Source of the DNA: Chthoniobacterales bacterium
Lineage (GTDB): Bacteria > Verrucomicrobiota > Verrucomicrobiia > Chthoniobacterales > UBA10450
Direction of reading: 5' to 3'
NCBI GenBank assembly: GCA_013694945.1
Contig: JACDBM010000249.1
Span: 1-8,171 of the forward strand
Length of the DNA: 8,171 bases
Numbering within the stretch: the first letter of the stretch is position 1; every line of letters starts with the position of its first letter. This document shows, piece after piece, positions 1-7,509 of the stretch. Below the pieces are notes generated by a model. It was not told the DNA's origin, did no database searches, and saw nothing but the letters and a program-made list of their open reading frames with translations. The position numbers were made by a program, and so were the translations under genes.

Positions 1-1089
1 CTCGTCCGGGACATTTCTGGCCAGCGCCAGAAATTGAAACTTCATCCCGAGAAAACCCGGATGCATGAGCGTGTGCAGCCCGCGGGTGGTTTTCGCGTCC
101 GCGGACGAGGCGAGTTCTTGTCCTGTCTTGGTGGCGAGCAGGCCGGTGAGGAAATGGTGTTGGTCCGCGAAGCCGCGGGCGGTCAGTCCGCGCGCCACCG
201 CCTGTTCGGCGAGGCTCGTCCAATCAACATGCGCGGTGATGTCAGCCTGGCCGACGTGCGCTAGCGGTGAAGGTAAACCCTGATGGTTGGCGCAGGCGCG
301 AAGTGTTCCGGCGGAGCGGTGCGGTGCGTAGAATTCTTCACGCTTGTAACCATAATCGGCGGTCAGGATCCATCCTGCGGTCAGCTTTTCCGCAAGCGCT
401 TCGATCCACTGTAGGGCGGCGAGATTGAGTTCCGTCACGTATCCGCTCGGCAGCGATCGCGGGACCTGCTCAAGTCGCTCTTCCAGCGTGCCATCCGAGA
501 GCGGGCGATCGATGAACGTGAAGCTGTCGCCATTCGTAGTGACATGGCGCTCGAGCCATTCCGCGCCGGTCCACGTCACAAGATGAAAAGGCATGGCGTC
601 GATCAGCTCGTTGGAGAAGTGGACGCCGCGAAACGGCGCGAGCTCAGCGACCGTGTTTCTCCAATCTGCCTTTAGCGCGAGCTCTGCTAGCACCGATCGC
701 TGGCGCGCCTGCCAAAGAGCAAACGGCTCAACGATGACGTAGCTGATCGCGCCGAAGAACTCCGGATGATCACTTTGTGCGGCCAGAAGAACGTCGCGCG
801 CCAGCTCTCCACTGTGCGCTCCTTGTTCGATGATCGCAAAATCGTGCGGCCGTCCCAGCAGCACCCACATTTCCGCAAATTGCGCGGCCAGCAACCTTCC
901 GAAGAGCGGCCCCACACTCACGCTGGTGAAGTAGTCGCCGCCGCGTCCGATCGCCGCCCGACCGGAGCCGTAATATCCGTGCTCCGGGTGATACAATGTC
1001 TGCTCCATGAACCACGCGAAGGTGACCGGACCGCGTCGCCGGATTGTCTCACGGAGGTGCCCAATTAGCGCCTGTTCACCGAGGCCCAT
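1..1089 (-). CDS. MidA/NDUFAF7-family SAM-dependent methyltransferase (DUF185), C-terminus cut by window edge
   Basis: The minus strand is open from 1089 to the window edge (363 codons, no stop), so only the last few residues are probably missing. Family signatures appear in order: GDYFTS near residues 51-56; the SAM-binding loop EQGAHSGELARD at 88-99; SNELIDAMPFH at 159-169, the family's NExxDAxPxH motif; ADYGYKREEFY near 244-254; and DITAHVDW at 283-290. Human NDUFAF7 symmetrically dimethylates an arginine of complex I subunit NDUFS2; the bacterial substrate is not established, so protein-arginine methylation is only family-based inference here. Two in-frame ATGs (1095 and 1089) exist. GGAG at 1099-1096 lies directly against the first and six bases before the second, so 1089 is chosen. 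The gene is divergent from the PBP1A gene, with a 94-base gap. The SAM loop has AHSGE where GxGxG is more usual, but the rest matches well. Confidence 0.9.
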   Translation of the reverse strand, partial: MGLGEQALIGHLRETIRRRGPVTFAWFMEQTLYHPEHGYYGSGRAAIGRGGDYFTSVSVGPLFGRLLAAQFAEMWVLLGRPHDFAIIEQGAHSGELARDVLLAAQSDHPEFFGAISYVIVEPFALWQARQRSVLAELALKADWRNTVAELAPFRGVHFSNELIDAMPFHLVTWTGAEWLERHVTTNGDSFTFIDRPLSDGTLEERLEQVPRSLPSGYVTELNLAALQWIEALAEKLTAGWILTADYGYKREEFYAPHRSAGTLRACANHQGLPSPLAHVGQADITAHVDWTSLAEQAVARGLTARGFADQHHFLTGLLATKTGQELASSADAKTTRGLHTLMHPGFLGMKFQFLALARNVPDE

Positions 1090-1183
1090 CGTCATCTCCG
1101 GGCGTTTTGCGGTTTGGATTTTTGGGGAACATGCACCTAAGTTGCGCGGGACGTAGAAAGTCTTTCCTCACGCATCGTATAGC

Positions 1184-3736
1184 ATGCCAGTTTTCCACCC
1201 TTCGCGTCGCCGCTCCGTCGATTTTTACGACCCGCCGTGGTATACGCGGCCTGCGTTCTACATTCCGCTGGCAATTATCGGCGCAGTCTTGGTCGCCGCC
1301 GTCATCTACTGGCTCATACTTTGCGCCGATCTCAGCCATCGGGCCGAGGCGTATGACCTCCAGCAGCTCGAGCAGATGGAATCGGCAAGCATCATTCTGG
1401 ATCGCAACGAAAAGATCTTCGGGCAAATTTACGTGGAGAATCGCGAAACGATTCCCTACGAGCAATTGCCACGCGATCTTGTCAATGCAGTGGTCGCGGT
1501 GGAAGATACGAAGTTCTACCAGCATAGCGGTTATGATTTTTTCGGGATCGTGCGCGCTGCGTTTGTAAACTTCACCGCAGGGCACGTGCGGCAGGGCGCG
1601 AGCACGATTACGCAGCAGCTCGCGCGCAACACGTTTTCGCTCACGGAACGCACCTTCCGCCGCAAGCTGGTCGAGCTTTTCCTCGCTCGCCGGATCGAGG
1701 AGCGCTTCGGGAAACAGAAGATCATGGAGCTTTACCTGAACCGGATTTACTTCGGGGGCGGGCTCTATGGAGCGGAGGCGGCGGCGCGTGGCTACTTCGG
1801 TAAACCGGCCCGCGAGATGACTCTCAACGAATGCGCGACCCTGGCCGGCTTGATCAAAAGCCCTAACAAGTTGTCGCCTTGGACCGATAAAGAGGTCTCA
1901 CGCGATGCGCGGAACGTGGTGCTGGGCCGCATGCGCGAGCTGGGTTTCATCTCTCCGGAAAAAGCCGTTGCTGCCCAAAGCGAAGAGGTTGTGACCGGCA
2001 GCCGGCAAAGCGCACAGGGGCAAACTTACGCCGTGGAATACATCCGCCAGCAGGTGATCGCTGCCGTTGGCTGGGATCGGGCAATGAACGAGGGATTCCG
2101 CATCCGGACGACGATCGATGCCGATCTGCAAAAGGTCGCGGAAGATTCGCTCAAGGCTAATCTTGATCGGGCGGAACAGGTTCCGGATTACAACCACGAA
2201 ACTTACGCGAGCTACGCAGCGCGCTTCAAGCTTGCGAAATCCAAAGGCACGATGGCCTCCAGCCCCGCACCTGAGTATCTCCAGGGCGCCGTTATTGCAC
2301 TCGATAACCAGACCGGCGGCATCCTCGTGCTCGTCGGGGGCCGCGACTTCGAGCATAACCAATATGACCGCGCGTTGCAGTCGAAGCGTCCGGCCGGGAC
2401 GGCGATCAAGCCGTTCGTGTATGCGGCGGCCTTCGAAAAGGGGCTGTTTCCCGGCACGGTGGTGGAAGATTCCGCGCTCGATAATCGTGCGGTCATGATC
2501 GGCGGAACCACCGGCATCTTGGGCGAATGGGGACCCGAACGGGTGGACAACCGCTACGAAGGACCCATCACCGCGCGACAGGCACTCGCGAAATCGAAGA
2601 ACGGCGCCACCGTCCGTCTCGGCATGCTGGCGGGCGTCGATTCGGTCTTGCAGCTCTGCAAAGCAGGCGGAATCAAATCACCCTTGCGTCCGTATCCGGC
2701 AACCTTCCTCGGCAGTAGCGAAGTCTCGCTCGCGGAACTCGCGCTCGCTTACACCAGCTTTCCGAATGGCGGGTGGCGCCCGAACACGCCATTCATCCTC
2801 GAGCGGATCGAGGAGAAGAACGGGGAGATTGTCTGGCAATCGGAACGGGACAAGTCCCGGCAGACCGTGATGAAGCCGGAGAGCGCGTATGAGGTGCATT
2901 CCTGTCTGGTCGATGCCTTGCAATCCGGCACCGGCGCCGCGGCCCGACAAACACTCGGGCTGCAGCACTTCGCCGCGGCTGGGAAAACAGGCACCGCCTA
3001 TGATTTCACCGAAGCGCTCTTTGCCGGCTATGACAGCGCCATCACCTGTGCGGTGCGCGCGGGGTTCGACAAGCCGCAGAAGATTTATCGCGGTGCATTC
3101 GGGAGCGAGATCGCGTTGCCCGTCTGGGTGGATGTGATGAATGCTTCTGTCGCGAAGTACGCGGCTCGCGAACTCGAGAAACCGGCAGGAGTGCTGAGCG
3201 TTGAGATTTGCTCGAAATCCGGACTGCTCGCGACGGATAAGTGCCCTGCGGAGACGACCTATCGCGAACTGGCTACAAAAGAGCAGATGCCCTCCGATCC
3301 CTGCAACGTGCATGGCGATGCGCGGACGCGCATTGTGCGCGATCTACCGGACGCGGGCGTGCCGCGCGCCGCACTCGCGGTAGATACCGCGCAAGTGAAG
3401 GCGGTGGCAGTGCAAGGGCCGACTTTGCTGGCCGACAGCGATCCTTACAACGCGGTGAGATCGACCGCGCGACCGCCCGCGCCACTGGACGAGGCGAAGC
3501 TTGCCATAATGCCGGTGCCGCCAAAGAAGGTGCCGGAAGAGGAGCAGATCTTGCGGGCGCAGCCGGTCACTCCGGAAGACAGAGACCCGACGGAGATCCG
3601 GCGCGCCGAACCGGTGCTCCGCGCGCAGCCGGTCGATCCCCGTGCTGCCATGCAGGGGCAGGGCGCGCGCGTGCCGCCGGCTCGCATGCGGCCACGGCCG
3701 CAGCCAGTCCCGGACGAAGAAGAATCGGGCGATTAG
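1184..3736 (+). CDS. Penicillin-binding protein 1A-type bifunctional transglycosylase/transpeptidase
   Basis: This 850-residue protein is a class A PBP that polymerises lipid II into glycan strands and cross-links the stem peptides in the periplasm. A short basic cytoplasmic end is followed by one membrane anchor at about residues 25-46. The GT51 domain shows all its motifs: EDTKFYQHSG with catalytic Glu107, GASTITQQLARN at 138-149, RKLVE with Glu164, and KIMELYLNRIYFG at 179-191. The transpeptidase domain has SKN at 471-473 and KTGT at 601-604, but the SxxK motif reads TAIK at 406-409, with Thr replacing the nucleophilic Ser. The PBP1A-type tail with three cysteines (676, 687, 707; motif CSKSGLLATDKC) is present. 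It is followed by about 140 residues of proline- and arginine-rich low-complexity sequence with RAQPV-like repeats and an acidic end. The ATG at 1184 is chosen because it gives the expected short N-terminus before the anchor; no clear Shine-Dalgarno is visible. The stop lies two bases before the next gene. Confidence 0.95.
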   Translation: MPVFHPSRRRSVDFYDPPWYTRPAFYIPLAIIGAVLVAAVIYWLILCADLSHRAEAYDLQQLEQMESASIILDRNEKIFGQIYVENRETIPYEQLPRDLVNAVVAVEDTKFYQHSGYDFFGIVRAAFVNFTAGHVRQGASTITQQLARNTFSLTERTFRRKLVELFLARRIEERFGKQKIMELYLNRIYFGGGLYGAEAAARGYFGKPAREMTLNECATLAGLIKSPNKLSPWTDKEVSRDARNVVLGRMRELGFISPEKAVAAQSEEVVTGSRQSAQGQTYAVEYIRQQVIAAVGWDRAMNEGFRIRTTIDADLQKVAEDSLKANLDRAEQVPDYNHETYASYAARFKLAKSKGTMASSPAPEYLQGAVIALDNQTGGILVLVGGRDFEHNQYDRALQSKRPAGTAIKPFVYAAAFEKGLFPGTVVEDSALDNRAVMIGGTTGILGEWGPERVDNRYEGPITARQALAKSKNGATVRLGMLAGVDSVLQLCKAGGIKSPLRPYPATFLGSSEVSLAELALAYTSFPNGGWRPNTPFILERIEEKNGEIVWQSERDKSRQTVMKPESAYEVHSCLVDALQSGTGAAARQTLGLQHFAAAGKTGTAYDFTEALFAGYDSAITCAVRAGFDKPQKIYRGAFGSEIALPVWVDVMNASVAKYAARELEKPAGVLSVEICSKSGLLATDKCPAETTYRELATKEQMPSDPCNVHGDARTRIVRDLPDAGVPRAALAVDTAQVKAVAVQGPTLLADSDPYNAVRSTARPPAPLDEAKLAIMPVPPKKVPEEEQILRAQPVTPEDRDPTEIRRAEPVLRAQPVDPRAAMQGQGARVPPARMRPRPQPVPDEEESGD

Positions 3737-3738
3737 CA

Positions 3739-4776
3739 ATGGCTTCGCAGAACGGCGGGAGCTTTCGACTAAACGTCCTCAGCCCTGGCGGTCGCGATCC
3801 GGAGCAACATTTCGGAGCGATGGCCAACGACAGTCCGGGATCGCACGCACCGGTTAATTATCACGCCTACGCGGCCTGCACCGGCGGTAGTTTCTTTCGC
3901 GACACCGCTCGCGCCATTCAGGCCGGCGATCCCGTGCTGCTGTTGCTGCGCGGGGATTTTCGTGACTCAGAGCGCGCGCTGTTTGCCCTGAAGAAGGCAA
4001 AAGTGCCTACGGCGGTGACGTTGAAGGAGACTGGTCTTCAGCAAATCGCGAAGCATTTGCGGGATCGCGGAAAGCTGAGCCGCTTTCTCAAAATCGTGGA
4101 CGAGGCAGACGGCTGCATCGCACCCACCGCGGAAGCAGCAGAGCTCTATCGGATGGTCCGTCGCCACGAGAAAGGCGTCATGTTCATCCCGACGCCCTAT
4201 CCCACGCACGATCCGCGCTGGAACTTCGCCCGATCTTTTCATGAACGTCGTGGGATTTTCGTGGGGACGCGCGAGTGGGATGTTCCGTCGCGGAATCACG
4301 TCGCTGCGCTTCTGGCTGCCCGGCAAATCAGCGAGCTGACGGGCCAGCGGATTGCGGTTTACGATTTCGCAGGACGAACCGGGGCGCGCCTGCTGGCTGA
4401 AATGGGGATGGACGAGGCGAAGCTTGAGGTGCGAACGAAGCGCGTGCCCTACGTCGATTATCTTCGTGTGCTGGCTGGGCACAAGATTGTGTTCCAGCTC
4501 GACAGCAGTTTCGTTCCCGGGCAAGTGGCAGGCGATGCATTGCTCTGCCGCATTCCGTGCATCGGCGGCAACGGGGCGGTCGATCGCCTCGGCTTTCCGG
4601 ATCTGTGCGGGTCAGATCGCTCGCTGGGTGAGTTGATTGACCTCGTAATTGAACTCTTGCAGGACGCAAAGGCGTACGAGAACGCCGTCGCATCCTCGCA
4701 AGAACGCGCGACGGAGCATCTCTCGTTCAGTTCCGTGTCCGATCAACTTGCACGATTTTTTGCGACTCTCGGGTAG
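3739..4776 (+). CDS. Uncharacterised glycosyltransferase-like protein (probable GT-B fold)
   Basis: A 345-residue protein with no signal peptide or membrane segment. I do not recognise a named family. The layout resembles a GT-B glycosyltransferase: an N-terminal alpha/beta half (about residues 38-150), then a second half starting at RGIFVGTREWD (171-181), with alternating hydrophobic strands and helices. Near the C-terminus, VFQLDSSFVPGQVAGDALLC (251-270) followed by RIPCIGGNGAVDRLGFP sits where GT-B enzymes bind the nucleotide sugar. The open frame extends far upstream inside the PBP gene, but that part is a GC-rich shadow. The ATG at 3739, two bases after the PBP stop, is the credible start, and a purine-rich GAAGAAGAA stretch lies upstream within the PBP end. 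The spacing suggests co-transcription and possibly translational coupling with the PBP, hence an envelope glycan role. Donor and acceptor are unknown. Confidence 0.72.
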   Translation: MASQNGGSFRLNVLSPGGRDPEQHFGAMANDSPGSHAPVNYHAYAACTGGSFFRDTARAIQAGDPVLLLLRGDFRDSERALFALKKAKVPTAVTLKETGLQQIAKHLRDRGKLSRFLKIVDEADGCIAPTAEAAELYRMVRRHEKGVMFIPTPYPTHDPRWNFARSFHERRGIFVGTREWDVPSRNHVAALLAARQISELTGQRIAVYDFAGRTGARLLAEMGMDEAKLEVRTKRVPYVDYLRVLAGHKIVFQLDSSFVPGQVAGDALLCRIPCIGGNGAVDRLGFPDLCGSDRSLGELIDLVIELLQDAKAYENAVASSQERATEHLSFSSVSDQLARFFATLG

Positions 4777-4828
4777 GGACGGAGCGTTGCGGTGTTCGGC
4801 GCGGGGCTGGTGCAACCATCTTCCGCAA

Positions 4829-5998
4829 TTAGGAAAGATTGATCGCTTCCTGATAATACTCCTCAAGCCGCCGCACTTGCGTTTGTTGCTCGAAGTTCGC
4901 GGCGACGGAGGCCGCGCCTTCTTTCGCCGGAGATGCAAGCAGGTCGGGCTTCTGCACCGCGTGCAACAACTCGCGCGTGAGCGCCTCTGCATCACCTTCG
5001 GCAACAAGTACGCCGCTGAGGCCATCTTCGATCGCTTCGGGAATCCCGCCGTGCCTCGTGGCGAAAACCGGCAGTCCGCTCGCCATCGCTTCCAGCATTG
5101 AATTCGGCACGCCTTCCTGATTGCCATCCGGCCCTGTCTCGCTCGGATGCAGAAAGATGTGCGACTGATAGAAAAGTTCCCGCAACTTTTCCTGCGCGAC
5201 AAAGCCGGTGAAGCTTACGCTTTCCTCGATCCCAAGCTTTCGCGCGAGAGTTTCCAGTTCGCCGCGGAGCGGTCCCTCGCCGGCCAGAGTCAGAGTCGCG
5301 TGCGCGTAGCGTCTTCTGAATTCTGCAAAAGCGCACAGGCTCGTATGGAAGCCCTTCTTTGCAATTAAGCGGCCGGCCTGGAGAAATCTCCAGGCTCCAT
5401 CCGCTGGCCAGGTGCGCGGCTGAAACGGAACTTGCTGAAGAGGAATGCCGGTGCGCTGGAGGCGAATTTTGTCTGGAGGACATCCCAGCCTAACAAGTGC
5501 GACCCGCAGCGATTCGGAACGAACAAGCACCAGGCGAACAGCTTCCAGCATTCTGATCGTTGCGGCGTGATAAGCGGACTTCTCAAGGTCCACCATCACG
5601 TCCGCCCCGTGAAATGAGACGACGCTTGGCCGCTCCCAGCGCTCGATCAACGGCCGCAAGTGAACGGCGATGTGTCCGAAGTAGACGTGCAGCAGTTTCG
5701 CCTCCGCTTGTTCGAGGACGTGGAGCAAGGCGGACGTTTCTCCCGCTGAAATCTGCCATGGCGCATGGCGCAATCGCCGATACCAGACGCGCCGGAGAAA
5801 ATGCGTGGCTGGCTTTCGGACCATGATCACGTCGTGGAATGGATACCGTTGCGCCTCCTCTCTTTTTTGCGCCAGAACCACCGGACGAAAGCGCCGCAGC
5901 GCGGTGATCTGCCGGTAAATGTGAACCATCTCCGGCTTCAGAAACGTCGCGCAGTAGCACGCGACGACTGGCTTGTCAGCTTTCTCGTCTACTTCCAC
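4829..5998 (-). CDS. GT4-family glycosyltransferase (WcaL/AmsK-like, exopolysaccharide or LPS type)
   Basis: A 389-residue retaining glycosyltransferase of the GT-B fold, expected at the cytoplasmic face of the inner membrane and transferring a sugar from a nucleotide donor to a surface polysaccharide or LPS intermediate. The N-terminal domain opens with VVACYCATFLKPEMVHIYRQ and contains SFHGADV at 128-134. The C-terminal GT4 domain has AGRLIAKKGF at 208-217 (donor phosphate-contacting Lys), LAGEGPLRGEL at 238-248, and the nucleotide-sugar motif EGVPNSMLE with Glu295 and Glu303 in the E-x7-E spacing. The start is GTG at 5998: an in-frame TAG lies only five codons upstream, and no other start precedes the conserved N-terminal strand. 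A GGCGGA stretch abuts it, too close for a good ribosome site. The gene converges on the preceding glycosyltransferase-like gene with a 52-base gap. It may share a transcript with the small secreted-protein gene upstream. Resemblance to colanic or amylovoran enzymes is by motif; the sugar specificity cannot be read. Confidence 0.9.
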   Translation of the reverse strand: MEVDEKADKPVVACYCATFLKPEMVHIYRQITALRRFRPVVLAQKREEAQRYPFHDVIMVRKPATHFLRRVWYRRLRHAPWQISAGETSALLHVLEQAEAKLLHVYFGHIAVHLRPLIERWERPSVVSFHGADVMVDLEKSAYHAATIRMLEAVRLVLVRSESLRVALVRLGCPPDKIRLQRTGIPLQQVPFQPRTWPADGAWRFLQAGRLIAKKGFHTSLCAFAEFRRRYAHATLTLAGEGPLRGELETLARKLGIEESVSFTGFVAQEKLRELFYQSHIFLHPSETGPDGNQEGVPNSMLEAMASGLPVFATRHGGIPEAIEDGLSGVLVAEGDAEALTRELLHAVQKPDLLASPAKEGAASVAANFEQQTQVRRLEEYYQEAINLS

Positions 5999-6015
5999 TC
6001 CGCCGAAAGGCTAGA

Positions 6016-6034
6016 GACGGCATGCTGCGCCGTC
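6016..6034. repeat. Short inverted repeat between two minus-strand genes
   Basis: GACGGC (6016-6021) pairs perfectly with GCCGTC (6029-6034) across a 7-base loop. It sits in the 120-base gap between the small secreted-protein gene and the GT4 gene, just upstream of the GT4 start. No run of T follows on the minus strand, so it is not a convincing intrinsic terminator. It could form a hairpin in the leader of the GT4 message and affect access to its GTG start. A six-pair stem can easily arise by chance in GC-rich DNA. Confidence 0.3.
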
Positions 6035-6118
6035 CATCACACACGTTGCGAGCTTCCGTTACGACAAATCTTCCGGGCCGCCGCACGGTCCTCTATCGAC
6101 GCCGCAGCAGACGAGTCC

Positions 6119-6418
6119 CTACCAACGAAGTCCGACCAGGATAATGCCAGTGATACGGGAGGGATTATCGGGATCGTAGGTAACCGTGTCCTCCACCGGG
6201 GCACGATATCTCTCCGGTGCGGCTGGGTTCAACATCTGAATCGGATTTCCGCGTGCCGCCCGCGGGACCGCACCAGCGACGCCACGGTCGTAAACTGGCG
6301 CCGGCGGCCGCTGCGTGGCTTTCGGCCTTTCACCGACAGGTGCGGTGAAGGTTTGCGCTCCCGCGGTGCTCAGCCCGGCCCCAGTGATGGCAAAGGCGAT
6401 CAAGAGATACTTTTTCAT
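6119..6418 (-). CDS. Small secreted or periplasmic protein of unknown function
   Basis: A 99-residue protein that I do not recognise. It begins MKKYLLIAFAITGAGLSTAG, a textbook signal peptide: two lysines, a hydrophobic core, then a plausible cleavage site after AGA (about residue 21). There is no lipobox cysteine, so it should be soluble or wall-associated, not a lipoprotein. The mature part is about 78 residues, rich in Pro, Ala and Arg (KATQRPPAPVYDRG, AAPERYRAPVED), and ends in DPDNPSRITGIILVGLRW, where the hydrophobic end could be a beta strand. An ATG nine codons upstream is in frame, but the start at 6418 is favoured because GGGAG lies five bases before it and the signal peptide then begins normally. 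It is divergent from kdsD (76-base gap) and on the same strand as the GT4 gene 120 bases downstream. Expression is likely real given the good ribosome site and signal peptide. Confidence 0.75.
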   Translation of the reverse strand: MKKYLLIAFAITGAGLSTAGAQTFTAPVGERPKATQRPPAPVYDRGVAGAVPRAARGNPIQMLNPAAPERYRAPVEDTVTYDPDNPSRITGIILVGLRW

Positions 6419-6452
6419 ATGCACTCCCATTCCATGGCGAAGCACGACGCTA

Positions 6453-6482
6453 ATTCTTGCCGCCTGCTAAGCTCCGACTCAA
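6453..6482 (-). promoter_or_regulatory. Possible sigma70-type promoter for the small secreted-protein gene
   Basis: On the minus strand TTGAGT (6482-6477, four of six matches to TTGACA) is followed after 18 bases by AAGAAT (6458-6453, four of six to TATAAT). This would start transcription near 6446, giving a leader of about 28 bases that includes the GGGAG ribosome site. The site lies in the divergent gap shared with kdsD. The matches are moderate, and the promoter consensus of this lineage is not known to me. Confidence 0.28.
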
Positions 6483-6494
6483 GATTAGCCTGCG

Positions 6495-7466
6495 ATGCAG
6501 TATCTTGAAAGGGCGAAACGCGTCCTCGACATAGAAATTTTCGAGCTGCAACGGCTGCGGGAACGCTTGGATGACGGCTTCACGCGCGCGGTTGAGATGA
6601 TCAGGGAGACGGTTGAAGCGCGCGGCAAGGTAGTGGTTTTGGGCGTTGGTAAATCCGGCCAGATCGGAGCGAAAATTGCCGCTACTCTTACCAGCACGGG
6701 CTCGCCCGCGGTGGTGCTCGACTCGTTAAACGCGTTGCATGGCGATCTCGGGATGGTCGCCGACGGCGATGTGGTTCTCGCGCTGAGCGCCAGCGGCGAA
6801 ACGGAGGAATTGCTCCGGGTTCTGCCAGCCCTGGCGCGATTTCAGGTGCGGATCATCGCGCTTTGTGGCGATCCGAAATCAACCCTGGCGCAAAACTGCG
6901 ACGTGCTCCTGGACGTCAACATCGAGCAGGAGGCGTGTCCGCTACATCTGGCGCCGACTTCCAGCACGACGGTGATGCTGGCGCTAGGGGATGCGATTGC
7001 GATGGTCTTACTGGAAGCGCGCGGTTTTCAGAAGGAGGATTTTGCGCGCTTCCATCCTGGCGGGATGGTCGGGCGCAGTCTGCTCATGCGAGTGCATCAA
7101 ATTATGCGGCCACGGAGCGCGCTCGCCGTAGTCACGCCGGATGCAACCGTTCGGGTCGCCCTGAAAACGATGACGGATTTGCGCGCGGGCGCGGCGGTGA
7201 TTGCCGACGGCGATGGACGGCTTCTCGGCATCTTCACGCACGGCGACTTCGCTCGTTATTTCCAGACGGACTCGAGGGTGGGCGAGCGACTGGTGGCGGA
7301 TCTGATGACCCTGAATCCCGTGACGGTGCCGCAGGACAAGCTCGCGGTGGAAGTCTTAAATCTTCTCGAGCGCCACCGGATCGACGACTTGGTGGTGGTC
7401 GACGAGAATCAGGTGCCGGTGGGAATTGTCGACTCGCAGGATCTGACGAAGCTGAAGTTGCTTTAA
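6495..7466 (+). CDS. kdsD: D-arabinose-5-phosphate isomerase (KpsF/GutQ family, SIS plus two CBS domains)
   Basis: A 323-residue cytoplasmic enzyme converting ribulose 5-phosphate to arabinose 5-phosphate, the first step toward Kdo, the inner-core sugar of LPS. The SIS domain (about 32-165) has LGVGKSGQIGAK at 49-60, HGDLG at 82-86, SASGETEE at 98-105 and APTSSTT at 153-159. By ungapped spacing from the E. coli KdsD catalytic residues (Lys59, Glu111, Glu152, His193), the equivalents here are Lys53, Glu105, Glu146 (in EACPL) and His187 (in HPGG); all are present. Two CBS domains follow, at about 203-257 (with GIFTHGDFARYF) and 270-322 (DLMTLNPVTVPQ to VDSQDLTKL), and probably act as nucleotide-sensing regulators. 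Length is normal for the family. One loop differs: residues 73-80 read VVLDSLNA where E. coli has FFVHPAEA. The ATG at 6495 matches the family N-terminus (RAKRVLDIE); no clear Shine-Dalgarno is seen. Confidence 0.94.
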   Translation: MQYLERAKRVLDIEIFELQRLRERLDDGFTRAVEMIRETVEARGKVVVLGVGKSGQIGAKIAATLTSTGSPAVVLDSLNALHGDLGMVADGDVVLALSASGETEELLRVLPALARFQVRIIALCGDPKSTLAQNCDVLLDVNIEQEACPLHLAPTSSTTVMLALGDAIAMVLLEARGFQKEDFARFHPGGMVGRSLLMRVHQIMRPRSALAVVTPDATVRVALKTMTDLRAGAAVIADGDGRLLGIFTHGDFARYFQTDSRVGERLVADLMTLNPVTVPQDKLAVEVLNLLERHRIDDLVVVDENQVPVGIVDSQDLTKLKLL

Positions 7467-7509
7467 CGCTTATCGGGAAGGCGGACCCTGCCATCTGCCA
7501 GACCTTTCC

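Noticed and set aside
3241..3738. A plus-strand open frame continuous with the glycosyltransferase-like gene, extending 166 codons upstream
   Set aside because: It lies wholly inside the PBP1A coding region in another frame, and its translation is Arg/Ala/Gly-rich low-complexity sequence typical of GC-rich shadows. The ATG just after the PBP stop is the better start, so a fusion is not supported.
4787..4828. TTGCGG (4787-4792) and CCGCAA (4823-4828) as a shared terminator between the two convergent glycosyltransferase genes
   Set aside because: The stem is six pairs with a 30-base loop and no T-run on either side. That is not a credible intrinsic terminator.
5376..5395. Perfect 9-base inverted repeat (GCCTGGAGA / TCTCCAGGC) with a 2-base gap
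   Set aside because: It falls inside the GT4 coding sequence at the conserved WRFLQAGR strand, so the bases are explained by coding constraint plus chance. There is no sign of a regulatory site or frame disruption.
5765..6508. A 247-codon plus-strand frame opposite the GT4 and small secreted genes
   Set aside because: It is antisense to two well-supported minus-strand genes and has no recognisable domain. Its composition is what a reverse-strand shadow gives.
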